Source: Rheinheimera hassiensis
Lineage (GTDB): Bacteria; Pseudomonadota; Gammaproteobacteria; Enterobacterales; Alteromonadaceae
Reading direction: 5' to 3'
NCBI RefSeq assembly: GCF_022436675.1
Contig: NZ_JAKUJZ010000002.1
Location: forward strand, 517,071-581,070
Length of the DNA: 64,000 nucleotides
In this document: in pieces, positions 20,703 through 28,482 of the stretch
Layout: every line of letters begins with the position of its first letter
Position numbering within the stretch: the stretch's first letter is position 1
The notes under the pieces: model-generated
Database searches by the model: none
What the model saw: the letters and a program-made list of their open reading frames with translations, nothing else
What the model was told of the DNA's origin: nothing
Translations under genes and position numbers: made by a program

Positions 20703-21497
20703 ATGTCCGATTATCAATTACGTTTTGCCGGTATCGCCCGGTTGTACGGTGTGTCCGCGTTGGAGACTTTTCGCAACTCGCACGTTTGTGTTGTCGGCAT
20801 TGGCGGTGTTGGCAGCTGGGCAGCTGAAGCTTTGGCCCGCTCCGGTATCGGCGAAATTACGCTGATTGACCTGGATGATGTCTGCATTAGCAATATTAAC
20901 CGCCAGTTGCATGCGCTGAGCGATACGGTAGGGCAGGATAAAGTAGCGGTGATGGCACAGCGTATTAACGCCATTAACCCACAATGTGTTGTGCATCAGA
21001 TAGAGGATTTTGTCACTACCGACAACCTGCGCGAGCTGATAACAGCCGATATGGATTATGTGGTGGATGCTATTGATTCGATTAAAGCCAAGGTAGCACT
21101 GCTGGCGCATTGTAAGCGAAATAAAATCAAAGTAATAAGCACCGGAGGCGCTGGCGGCCAAACTGATCCGACACAAATACAAATTACCGATCTCACCCAA
21201 ACCATTAACGACCCACTATTGGCTAAAGTGCGTAACAGCTTGCGGCGTGACTACAATTACAGCCGTAACCCAAAACGCCGCTTTGGTATTGAATGTGTGT
21301 TTTCAACCGAGCAACTGGTATACCCGCAACCAGATGGCAGCGTTTGTCAGCAAAAAACCGCGCAGGTGAGCGCAGGCGGCGAGATAAGTAGTATGCGGCT
21401 GGATTGCAGCGGCGGTTTTGGTGCTGTTACCGTGGTTACCGCCAGTTTCGGTTTTGCCGCTGTGTCCAGAGTATTGAAAAAGCTGGCACAAAGTTAG
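20703..21497 (+). CDS. tcdA: tRNA threonylcarbamoyladenosine dehydratase TcdA
   Basis: A 264-residue E1-like enzyme that converts t6A37 of tRNA to cyclic ct6A using ATP. The nucleotide-binding motif GIGGVGSWAAEALARSG (about 31-47), DLDDVCISNINRQ and GGAGGQTDPTQI are characteristic of the TcdA/CsdL group. TcdA works with the cysteine desulfurase CsdA and CsdE in E. coli; both are encoded convergently about 200 bp away here, supporting the assignment. Confidence 0.95.
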   Translation: MSDYQLRFAGIARLYGVSALETFRNSHVCVVGIGGVGSWAAEALARSGIGEITLIDLDDVCISNINRQLHALSDTVGQDKVAVMAQRINAINPQCVVHQIEDFVTTDNLRELITADMDYVVDAIDSIKAKVALLAHCKRNKIKVISTGGAGGQTDPTQIQITDLTQTINDPLLAKVRNSLRRDYNYSRNPKRRFGIECVFSTEQLVYPQPDGSVCQQKTAQVSAGGEISSMRLDCSGGFGAVTVVTASFGFAAVSRVLKKLAQS

Positions 21498-21506
21498 AAC
21501 TCTGAT

Positions 21507-21675
21507 TGAGCCGCGCTACTTGCTCACACTGACACGCCGTGAATACGTCCCTGTAGGCTAGATTATAAACTTCATCCATGAAGTTTATCCTGCGGACCAG
21601 CGCAGCTGTTCAAATTCGCTCCCGGCGAATTTGTCAGCATCCATGCCTTCAACAACGGTCAGTGCAGAGCAAGCA
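21507..21675. repeat. Intergenic element made of short palindromes
   Basis: The 206 bp between the convergent tcdA and csdE genes hold no gene but a patterned element. It starts with ACACGCCGTGAATACGTCCC and contains three palindromes whose loops carry TCC: TAC-GTCCCT-GTA; a 10-bp inverted repeat at 21565-21588 (ATAAACTTCA, loop TCCA); and a 9-bp one at 21611-21633 (CAAATTCGC, loop TCCCG). It ends near GGTCAGTGCAGAGC. The layout recalls dispersed intergenic repeats I remember from alteromonad-type genomes. I cannot confirm copy number from one window. Confidence 0.6.
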
Positions 21676-21703
21676 GCCCGGATTCAAAGTCTGAAGCGTC
21701 GGC

Positions 21704-22144
21704 TTAGCAGCAAGATTTAATACGTTCGGCCATTGCGAGTAAACCATTGCCGCGTGACTGGCTTAAGTAAGGTTTTAAAGCTAACTGGTCAAACTTATGC
21801 CATAAGTCAAATTTGCACAGCTCGGCGGTTGTCATGCCATTAACCAGGCACAGCATAATTGCCATCAATCCTTTAACAATACGGGCTTCACTGTCGAGCA
21901 CAAAGTAGTGTTTATCTGAAGCCTTGTCATGATAGTGCATCAGCCAGGCCCGGCTTTCGCAACCTTTTACCAACAGTTCCGGCTGCTTCATTTTTTCCGG
22001 AATAGCCGGCAGCTTTTTACCCAGCTGCATCAGCACCCGATATTTTGCCTGCCAGTCTTTGGCTAGTGCTATTTCCGTTAAATCGCGCTGCTGAATATCC
22101 AGCAGGGCGGGTTTGGTATCTGCTAATAATTGTTCTAATGTCAT
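21704..22144 (-). CDS. csdE: Sulfur acceptor protein CsdE (SufE family)
   Basis: A 146-residue SufE-like protein that accepts persulfide sulfur from the cysteine desulfurase. The acceptor cysteine lies in LLVKGCESRAWLMH. The start at 22144 (MTLEQLLADTKP) overlaps the csdA stop in ATGA, so the two are translationally coupled; an in-frame extension upstream lies inside csdA and is rejected. Proximity to tcdA favours CsdE over SufE. Confidence 0.9.
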   Translation of the reverse strand: MTLEQLLADTKPALLDIQQRDLTEIALAKDWQAKYRVLMQLGKKLPAIPEKMKQPELLVKGCESRAWLMHYHDKASDKHYFVLDSEARIVKGLMAIMLCLVNGMTTAELCKFDLWHKFDQLALKPYLSQSRGNGLLAMAERIKSCC

Positions 22145-23358
22145 GCAGTTAAAATCTCCACGGCTTGCTCCAATGCGAGCAAACACCGGTTCACATCATC
22201 CAGCGTATTATAAGCGGCAAAGGAACACCTTATGGCACCTGGCCGTGCTAAGTAGCTAAATAATGGCATAGCACAATGTTGCCCCGACCTTACCGCTATT
22301 TTTTGCTGGTTAAGTAACTCAGCGACATCAGCAGGGTGCTCACTGTCAACATTTAATGCCACTATACCGGCATTATGCACAGACGAAGATAAAATATCTA
22401 TGCCTTTTATAGCCGTTAACCCGTTGTAGAACTCTTTTAATAACAGCAATTTATGCTGCACGATTTGTTTGTTGTTGATTTTTTGTAGCCACTCAATGGC
22501 GGCAGACAGGCCGATAGCGCCTGCAATATTGGGCGTACCGGCTTCTAACCTGAACGGTAATTTGTTGAACGTAGTGTTAACAAAGCTGACACTGTCAATC
22601 ATTTCACCGCCGGCAAAAATTGGTGTCAGACGCGTTAACTGTGTCGTTTTGCCATATAACACCCCAATACCGGTGGGGCCATAAAGTTTATGGCCGGAAA
22701 AAACATAAAAGTCGCAGTCCAGCTGTTGCATATCCGGCTGCTGGTAAACTATGCCCTGAGCACCGTCTACTACCGTAATCGCACCTGCGGCTTTTGCCAG
22801 AGCAACCATTTCAGCCACCGGCTGAATATGGCCCAAGACATTAGAAATATGGCTGAAACTGACCACTTTAGGTTTTAATTGCAGTAATTGCTGGTATGCC
22901 AGCATATCCAACTGATGATCGGTTGTTAACGGCACTACATCAATGATCACGCCAAAGCGCTGGCAGTGCAGCTGCCAGGGCACAATATTGGCGTGGTGCT
23001 CCAGTTGTGTCAGTAAAATACGGTCGCCTGGTTGCAGTACCGTATGCATCAAACCAAAAGCAATCTGATTAAGTGCTGCTGTGGCGCCACTGCAAAAAAT
23101 AACTTCATGTAAATGCTGGGCATTAATATAGCTGGCAACAGTATTGCGGGCTTGCTCAAACAGCGCGGTGGCCTGCTGGCTTAACTGATGCGCGCCACGG
23201 TGTACATTGCTGTTGTATTGCTGATAAAACCGGGTAACAGCCTCAATCACCACCTGCGGTTTATGCATAGTGGCAGCATTATCTAAATACACCCAATCTG
23301 GCTGTTGCTGAAAAAAAGTAAATTGTTGGCGAAACTGCTGAACATCAAAAGCGGGCAT
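22141..23358 (-). CDS. csdA: Cysteine desulfurase CsdA (SufS-like class V aminotransferase)
   Basis: About 405 residues; a PLP enzyme that removes sulfur from cysteine. Visible motifs are VYLDNAATMHKP near the start, NVHRGAHQLS, the PLP lysine in FSGHKLYGPTGIGVLYG, and the active-site cysteine in VRSGQHCAMPLF. The ATG at 23358 aligns best with the usual N-terminus. A GTG six codons upstream is possible, and neither has a strong ribosome-binding site. It forms an operon with csdE, opposite tcdA. Confidence 0.92.
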   Translation of the reverse strand: MPAFDVQQFRQQFTFFQQQPDWVYLDNAATMHKPQVVIEAVTRFYQQYNSNVHRGAHQLSQQATALFEQARNTVASYINAQHLHEVIFCSGATAALNQIAFGLMHTVLQPGDRILLTQLEHHANIVPWQLHCQRFGVIIDVVPLTTDHQLDMLAYQQLLQLKPKVVSFSHISNVLGHIQPVAEMVALAKAAGAITVVDGAQGIVYQQPDMQQLDCDFYVFSGHKLYGPTGIGVLYGKTTQLTRLTPIFAGGEMIDSVSFVNTTFNKLPFRLEAGTPNIAGAIGLSAAIEWLQKINNKQIVQHKLLLLKEFYNGLTAIKGIDILSSSVHNAGIVALNVDSEHPADVAELLNQQKIAVRSGQHCAMPLFSYLARPGAIRCSFAAYNTLDDVNRCLLALEQAVEILTA

Positions 23359-23443
23359 AAGGGCAGGGAGGTCCACTGGCTAAGATAGCGCGATTTTGCC
23401 TGTTTTCTTAAGCTGGCGCAAATGCACCTAAAGGTTAGGCAAC

Positions 23444-23467
23444 AAAAAAGCGGCCGAAGCCGCTTTT
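23444..23467 (-). terminator. Intrinsic terminator of gltA
   Basis: On the minus strand the sequence reads AAAAGCGGC-TTCG-GCCGCTTTTTT: a G/C-rich stem capped by a stable UUCG tetraloop and followed by a run of T. It begins 16 bp after the gltA stop. It may also act against transcripts arriving on the plus strand, because the A-run makes it roughly symmetrical. Confidence 0.92.
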
Positions 23468-23482
23468 GCCAAATCAGTGAGA

Positions 23483-24766
23483 TTAACGCTTATTCAGCGG
23501 TTTAAAATCACGGGTGTTGTAGCCGGTGTATAACTGGCGCGGACGGCCGATTTTGTGGCCTTTTTCGCCCAGCATTTCGTCCCAGTGTGAAATCCAGCCT
23601 ACGGTACGCGACATCGCAAAAATTACCGTAAACATGCTGGTTGGAATACCAATGGCTTTTAAGATAATACCACTGTAGAAATCCACGTTCGGGTACAGTT
23701 TTTTCTCAATAAAGTATGTGTCTGACAGCGCAATACGCTCTAATTCCATTGCTACGTCTAACAGTGGATCTTTAACGTTCAGCTCTTTTAACACTTCATG
23801 GCAGGTATCGCGCATTACCTTGGCCCGTGGGTCAAAGTTTTTATACACGCGATGGCCAAAGCCCATCAGACGGAAGCTGTCGTTTTTATCTTTTGCCCGT
23901 GCTACGAACTCAGGAATACGATCAACAGAGCCGATTTGCTGTAACATCTTCAGGCAAGCTTCGTTTGCACCGCCATGCGCAGGGCCCCAAAGCGATGCTA
24001 CACCAGCCGCGATACAGGCATAGGGGTTAGCGCCTGATGAACCGGCTAAACGTACAGTAGAAGTAGAGGCGTTTTGCTCGTGGTCTGCATGCAACATAAA
24101 GATACGGTCCATGGCTTTAGCCAGAATAGGACTAACTTTGTAATCTTCTGCCGGTACAGAGAACATCATGTGCAGGAAGTTTTCTGAATAGCTTAAATCG
24201 TTGCGTGGGTATACAAACGGCTGACCAACAGTGTACTTGTACGCCATAGCTGAAATAGTTGGCAGCTTGGCAATTAAACGGTGTGCGCTACGTTTGCGTT
24301 GTTCAGGGTCGTTGATGTCCAGATCTGAGTGGTAGAAAGACGACAGCGCGCCTACTACACCACACAGCATCGCCATTGGGTGGGCATCTACACGGAAACC
24401 CTGGAAGAACGAAGCGATTTTTTCATGCACCATGGTGTGGCGCGTGATAGTGTTTTTAAATTGGTTATATTGCTCAGCCTGCGGTAATTCACCTTCTAAT
24501 AACAGGTAGCACAGTTCAAGGTAATCTGAGTGTTCAGCCAACTGCTCAATAGGATAACCGCGGTGCAACAGCACGCCTTCATCGCCATCAATGTAGGTGA
24601 TTTTGGATTCACATGAGCCGGTAGACATAAAACCCGGGTCAAAAGTGAAGTAACCATGCTGACCCAAGGCGCGAACATCAATTACGTCAGTGCCGGCGGT
24701 GCCAGAGTATATTGGCAACTCGAACGATTTCCCATCGACCTGCACGACGGCCTTTTTATCTGCCAT
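23483..24766 (-). CDS. gltA: Citrate synthase GltA
   Basis: A 427-residue type II (hexameric, NADH-sensitive class) citrate synthase, the same length as the E. coli enzyme; it condenses oxaloacetate and acetyl-CoA. The citrate synthase signature [14 protein letters not shown] is present, and the conserved [19 protein letters not shown] segment contains a catalytic-region His. The ATG is preceded by AGGAGA. It is divergent from sdhCDAB, the classical gammaproteobacterial arrangement, and ends in a strong terminator. Confidence 0.98.
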   Translation of the reverse strand: MADKKAVVQVDGKSFELPIYSGTAGTDVIDVRALGQHGYFTFDPGFMSTGSCESKITYIDGDEGVLLHRGYPIEQLAEHSDYLELCYLLLEGELPQAEQYNQFKNTITRHTMVHEKIASFFQGFRVDAHPMAMLCGVVGALSSFYHSDLDINDPEQRKRSAHRLIAKLPTISAMAYKYTVGQPFVYPRNDLSYSENFLHMMFSVPAEDYKVSPILAKAMDRIFMLHADHEQNASTSTVRLAGSSGANPYACIAAGVASLWGPAHGGANEACLKMLQQIGSVDRIPEFVARAKDKNDSFRLMGFGHRVYKNFDPRAKVMRDTCHEVLKELNVKDPLLDVAMELERIALSDTYFIEKKLYPNVDFYSGIILKAIGIPTSMFTVIFAMSRTVGWISHWDEMLGEKGHKIGRPRQLYTGYNTRDFKPLNKR

Positions 24767-25159
24767 TGGATTTCTCCTGTTGTTGTAGTATCGGGTTAAA
24801 GGAATTTAGCAAATTGGTCGCTATTCTACCTGCAAACGACCCCTTAAAGTCAATTTTAATGCGTTTCTGCTTAATAAGTATTCGACTCTAGTATTATTGC
24901 TCTACTCTGTAAAATGTGTAATGTTCCAAATACGGATTTTTTCGAGTAAAACCAAACAAAAATTGTAATACCGAGTCGCGAAATATATACTATTGCGGTT
25001 TTTAAACAGTTCACTCAGCAAGCACTTTTTGCTGAATCCGGCAGGACTGATCCAGCTTGAGCAAAAAGGTGTATTGGTTTTGGGTGTTGACTGTTTATAC
25101 AGCAATGACAACGACAATGACAACAAGAGCTCGATAATGGGCATCGATGGGCAAGCACT
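24767..25159. promoter_or_regulatory. Divergent gltA/sdhC regulatory region
   Basis: A 393-bp A/T-rich gap separates gltA (minus) from sdhC (plus), and I find no supportable gene in it. For gltA a candidate promoter on the minus strand has TTGACT (24848-24853) and TAGAAT (24823-24828), 19 bp apart, which is longer than ideal. For sdhC a candidate is TTGGTT (25074-25079) and TATACA (25096-25101), 16 bp apart, about 60 bp before the GTG start. The remainder (about 24860-25070) probably holds regulator sites. I cannot assign ArcA, CRP or other boxes by eye. Confidence 0.5.
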
Positions 25160-25537
25160 GTGAAAAAACAAAGACCAGTAAATCTCGACCTCTCTACCAT
25201 ATCGTTTCCGGCACCTGCCATAGCGTCAATTCTGCACCGTGTTACGGGCGTGGCATTGTTTTTTGCATTGGTATTCGTTATCTGGGCCTGGGCTTACTCG
25301 CTTCAGGACCAGCAGAGCTTTGACTATGTTAAAGCGCTGATGACGTCTCATCTGGCTAAATTCATTGCCTGGGGCACTATCACTGTTCTTATCTATCATT
25401 TGGTTGGCGGTATTCGCCATCTGATCATGGACATGGGGCACTGGGAAGAGCTGAAATCCGGCAACTTAAGTGCAAAAGTGACAATAGTGCTGTGGGTAGT
25501 ATTAGCAGTATTAGCAGGAGTATGGTTATGGTTTTAA
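25160..25537 (+). CDS. sdhC: Succinate dehydrogenase cytochrome b556 subunit SdhC
   Basis: A 125-residue membrane anchor of complex II with three transmembrane helices. The N-terminus KKQRPVNLDLSTISFPAPAI, the SILHRVTG segment (quinone-site region) and the heme-ligand region LIYHLVGGIRHLIMDMGH are typical. The start is GTG at 25160. The gene overlaps sdhD by 10 bp. Confidence 0.95.
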   Translation: MKKQRPVNLDLSTISFPAPAIASILHRVTGVALFFALVFVIWAWAYSLQDQQSFDYVKALMTSHLAKFIAWGTITVLIYHLVGGIRHLIMDMGHWEELKSGNLSAKVTIVLWVVLAVLAGVWLWF

Positions 25538-25875
25538 ACCAGGCAAGTCTGAAACGCGATGGCGTGCAGGACTATGTATCTCTGAGAGCAACAGCCATAG
25601 TGCTGGCGCTTTACAGTGTATTTATTCTCGGTTTCTTCCTTATTACGCCGGAAGTTACCTTTGAAGCGTGGCAAGCCTTGTTTGCCAATACGCTGGTAAA
25701 AGTCTTTACCTTGTTAGCGTTAGTGTCTATTGCCGTGCACACCCGCATTGGTTTATGGCAGGTGCTGACTGATTACATCAAATCAGCGGCTCTGCGCGCA
25801 GTATTGCAATTCTTCCTTTATGCGCTGGCTTTCTCGTATGTTGCGGTTGGCCTGTTTGTTTTGTGGGGTGCTTAA
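25528..25875 (+). CDS. sdhD: Succinate dehydrogenase membrane anchor SdhD
   Basis: A 115-residue second membrane anchor with three helices. Start 25528 (MVLNQASLKRDGVQDYVSLR) is preferred because AGGAG lies 8 bp before it and the protein then matches the usual length; an ATG two codons earlier is too close to that site. The RDGVQDYVSLRATAIVL segment and AVHTRIGLWQVLTDYI (heme/quinone region) are conserved. sdhA begins at the next base after its stop. Confidence 0.95.
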   Translation: MVLNQASLKRDGVQDYVSLRATAIVLALYSVFILGFFLITPEVTFEAWQALFANTLVKVFTLLALVSIAVHTRIGLWQVLTDYIKSAALRAVLQFFLYALAFSYVAVGLFVLWGA

Positions 25876-27648
25876 GTGAATATTCCAGTAAGAGAGTTTG
25901 ACGCCATTGTAATTGGTGCCGGTGGTGCAGGTATGCGTGCCGCGCTGCAAATTACGCAGTCTGGTTTAAGCTGCGCACTATTGTCTAAAGTGTTTCCAAC
26001 CCGTTCGCACACGGTATCTGCTCAGGGCGGTATTACTGTAGCACTGGGTAACAGCCACCCGGATAACTGGGAATGGCACATGTTTGATACTGTTAAAGGT
26101 TCTGATTATATTGGTGACCAGGACGCTATCGAATACATGTGTAAAACCGGCCCGGAAGCCATTACCGAGCTGGAGAATATGGGCTTGCCTTTCTCGCGCT
26201 TTGAAAATGGCCGTGTGTATCAGCGCCCGTTTGGTGGTCAGTCTAAAAATTTTGGTGGCGAACAAGCTGCCCGTACCGCTGCTGCTGCAGACCGTACCGG
26301 TCATGCTTTACTGCACCTGCTGTATCAGCAAAACGTAAAAAATAAAACTCAGGTATTTTCTGAGTGGTATGCGCTTGATCTGGTGAAAAACCAGGACGGC
26401 GCTGTAGTAGGTTGTACTGCTATTGATATTGAAACCGGTGAAATCGTTTATTTCAAAGCCAAAGCAACTGTGTTGGCAACCGGTGGTGCCGGCCGTATTT
26501 ATGCCTCTACTACCAATGCGCATATTAATACCGGCGACGGTGTAGGTATGGCCCTGCGTGCCGGTGTGCCGCTGCAGGATATGGAAATGTGGCAATTTCA
26601 CCCAACCGGTATTGCCGGTGCCGGTACCCTGGTAACAGAAGGTTGTCGTGGTGAAGGCGGTTATCTGCTGAACAAAGACGGCGAGCGTTTTATGGAGCGT
26701 TATGCTCCTAATGCGAAAGATTTAGCCGGCCGTGATGTTGTTGCCCGTTCAATGATGACTGAAATCCGTGAAGGTCGTGGTTGTGATGGCCCATGGGGCG
26801 TACACATTAAACTTAAATTAGACCACTTGGGCGCGGAAGTATTAGAAAGCCGTTTACCAGGTGTGTGCGAGCTATCAAAAACCTTTGCTCACGTTGACCC
26901 GGTAAAAGAGCCGATCCCGGTTATTCCAACTTGCCATTATATGATGGGTGGTATTCCAACTAACGTACATGGCCAGGTTCTTAAACCTACTGCCGATGGC
27001 AACGAAACTATCGTGGCTGGCTTATTTGCCTGCGGCGAAATCGCTTGTGTATCAGTACACGGTGCTAACCGTTTAGGCGGTAACTCACTGCTGGACTTGG
27101 TAGTATTTGGCCGAGCAACCGGCTTGCACTTGGGTGAAGCATTGGCTGCTACGTCTGAAGCCCGTGCAGCTTCGCAATCAGACTTAGATGCTGCTTTAGC
27201 CCGCACTCAGCGCTGGGAAGAGTCCAAACCAGGCCAGGGTGAAGACCCGGTGCAAATTAAGAAAGATCTGCAAAAATGTATGCAGCTGAACTTCTCGGTA
27301 TTCCGTGAAGGTGCCGCCATGGCTGAAGGCTTGGCTGAATTAAAAGAAATTCGTGAACGGTTAAACTTTGCCCGTCTGGATGACAAGAGTTCAGACTTTA
27401 ATACCATGCGTATTGAATGTTTAGAGCTGGATAACCTGATGGAAACGGCATTTTCAACTGCGGTAGCAGCTAACTTCCGTACCGAAAGCCGTGGCGCTCA
27501 TGCCCGTTTCGACTTCCCGGATCGTGATGATGAAAACTGGTTATGTCATAGTGTCTACACGCCGGATACTGAATCTATGTTTAAGCGTAAAGTGAATCTG
27601 GAACCTAAGTTCCGTGAATCCTTTGTGCCTAAAGCACGTACGTACTAA
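25876..27648 (+). CDS. sdhA: Succinate dehydrogenase flavoprotein subunit SdhA
   Basis: A 590-residue catalytic subunit oxidising succinate to fumarate. The FAD-binding [12 protein letters not shown] lies near residues 14-25, and the His that carries covalent FAD is H45 in [11 protein letters not shown]. The active-site segments [21 protein letters not shown] and [19 protein letters not shown] are intact. Translation starts at GTG directly after the sdhD stop. Confidence 0.98.
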   Translation: MNIPVREFDAIVIGAGGAGMRAALQITQSGLSCALLSKVFPTRSHTVSAQGGITVALGNSHPDNWEWHMFDTVKGSDYIGDQDAIEYMCKTGPEAITELENMGLPFSRFENGRVYQRPFGGQSKNFGGEQAARTAAAADRTGHALLHLLYQQNVKNKTQVFSEWYALDLVKNQDGAVVGCTAIDIETGEIVYFKAKATVLATGGAGRIYASTTNAHINTGDGVGMALRAGVPLQDMEMWQFHPTGIAGAGTLVTEGCRGEGGYLLNKDGERFMERYAPNAKDLAGRDVVARSMMTEIREGRGCDGPWGVHIKLKLDHLGAEVLESRLPGVCELSKTFAHVDPVKEPIPVIPTCHYMMGGIPTNVHGQVLKPTADGNETIVAGLFACGEIACVSVHGANRLGGNSLLDLVVFGRATGLHLGEALAATSEARAASQSDLDAALARTQRWEESKPGQGEDPVQIKKDLQKCMQLNFSVFREGAAMAEGLAELKEIRERLNFARLDDKSSDFNTMRIECLELDNLMETAFSTAVAANFRTESRGAHARFDFPDRDDENWLCHSVYTPDTESMFKRKVNLEPKFRESFVPKARTY

Positions 27649-27660
27649 GAGGGCACAGCG

Positions 27661-28380
27661 ATGAAGAAATTAGTTTTCTCAGTCTATCGTTACAACCCTG
27701 ATGTCGACAAAGCGCCGCGCATGCAGGAATATACGCTGGACAACCCGGAAGGCCGGGACATGATGGTGCTGGACGCGCTGATCAAATTAAAAGAACAGGA
27801 TCCAAGTTTATCGTTCCGTCGCAGTTGCCGTGAAGGTGTGTGTGGCTCTGATGGTCTTAACATCAACGGTAAAAATGGTCTGGCTTGCATTACGCCTTTA
27901 TCAGCTGCAGGCTTAAAAGGCGGTAAAATTGTTATTCGCCCGCTGCCGGGCTTACCGGTAGTGCGTGATCTGGTTGTCGATATGAGCCAGTTTTACACCC
28001 AGTACGAAAAAGTGAAGCCGTACTTAATCAACGACAGTAAGTTACCACCTGCCGGTGAGTATCTGCAGTCGCCTGAAGAACGTGCTAAACTCGATGGCTT
28101 GTATGAGTGTATTCTGTGTGCATGTTGTTCAACCTCTTGCCCATCGTTTTGGTGGAACCCGGACAAGTTTATCGGCCCGGCTGGTTTACTGCATGCTTAC
28201 CGTTTCCTGGCAGATAGCCGTGATACGGCAACAGAGCAACGCTTAAACGATCTGGATGATGCTTTCAGCGTATTCCGCTGCCATGGCATTATGAACTGCG
28301 TTAATGTTTGTCCGAAAGGTTTAAACCCAACCAAAGCAATTGGTGAAATTAAATCTATGTTGTTAAACCGGGCGCTGTAA
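27661..28380 (+). CDS. sdhB: Succinate dehydrogenase iron-sulfur subunit SdhB
   Basis: A 239-residue electron-transfer subunit. The [2Fe-2S] cysteines lie in RRSCREGVCGSDGLNI and NGLAC. The [4Fe-4S] and [3Fe-4S] ligands lie in CILCACCSTSCPS and CHGIMNCVNVCPKGLNP. It closes the sdh operon; an intrinsic terminator overlaps its stop codon. Confidence 0.98.
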   Translation: MKKLVFSVYRYNPDVDKAPRMQEYTLDNPEGRDMMVLDALIKLKEQDPSLSFRRSCREGVCGSDGLNINGKNGLACITPLSAAGLKGGKIVIRPLPGLPVVRDLVVDMSQFYTQYEKVKPYLINDSKLPPAGEYLQSPEERAKLDGLYECILCACCSTSCPSFWWNPDKFIGPAGLLHAYRFLADSRDTATEQRLNDLDDAFSVFRCHGIMNCVNVCPKGLNPTKAIGEIKSMLLNRAL

Positions 28381-28393
28381 TGCGCCCTTTTTT
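28370..28393 (+). terminator. Intrinsic terminator overlapping the sdhB stop codon
   Basis: GGGCGC, a six-base loop containing the TAA stop, GCGCCC, then TTTTTT. The hairpin is short but perfect and fully G/C. Confidence 0.85.
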
Positions 28394-28409
28394 GGTATGT
28401 GCGTGAAAG

Positions 28410-28443
28410 ACAGCCAGAATGCATGCAATCAGGCTGTTTTTTT
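28410..28443 (+). terminator. Second terminator-like hairpin between sdhB and sucA
   Basis: ACAGCC and GGCTGT pair across a 16-base loop that itself contains the palindrome GCATGC, followed by seven T. Together with the first terminator it makes a tandem pair within 75 bp, leaving only about 40 bp before the sucA start. Confidence 0.6.
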
Positions 28444-28482
28444 GCTACTTTTTCCAGGTGCGCGGAAATTAAGGGAAACTAA

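Noticed and set aside
20718..21200. 160-codon minus-strand frame opposite tcdA
   Set aside because: It is antisense to a highly conserved enzyme; composition and lack of motifs indicate a shadow frame.
25091..25102. CTGT-TTAT-ACAG palindrome before sdhC, resembling a LexA box
   Set aside because: The gammaproteobacterial SOS box needs eight bases between CTGT and ACAG; here there are four. It overlaps the candidate sdhC -10 box and has no SOS gene downstream.
24902..25171. Short minus-strand frames in the gltA-sdhC gap (89 and 68 codons)
   Set aside because: They overlap the sdhC start and regulatory region, lack a ribosome-binding site and show no conserved features.
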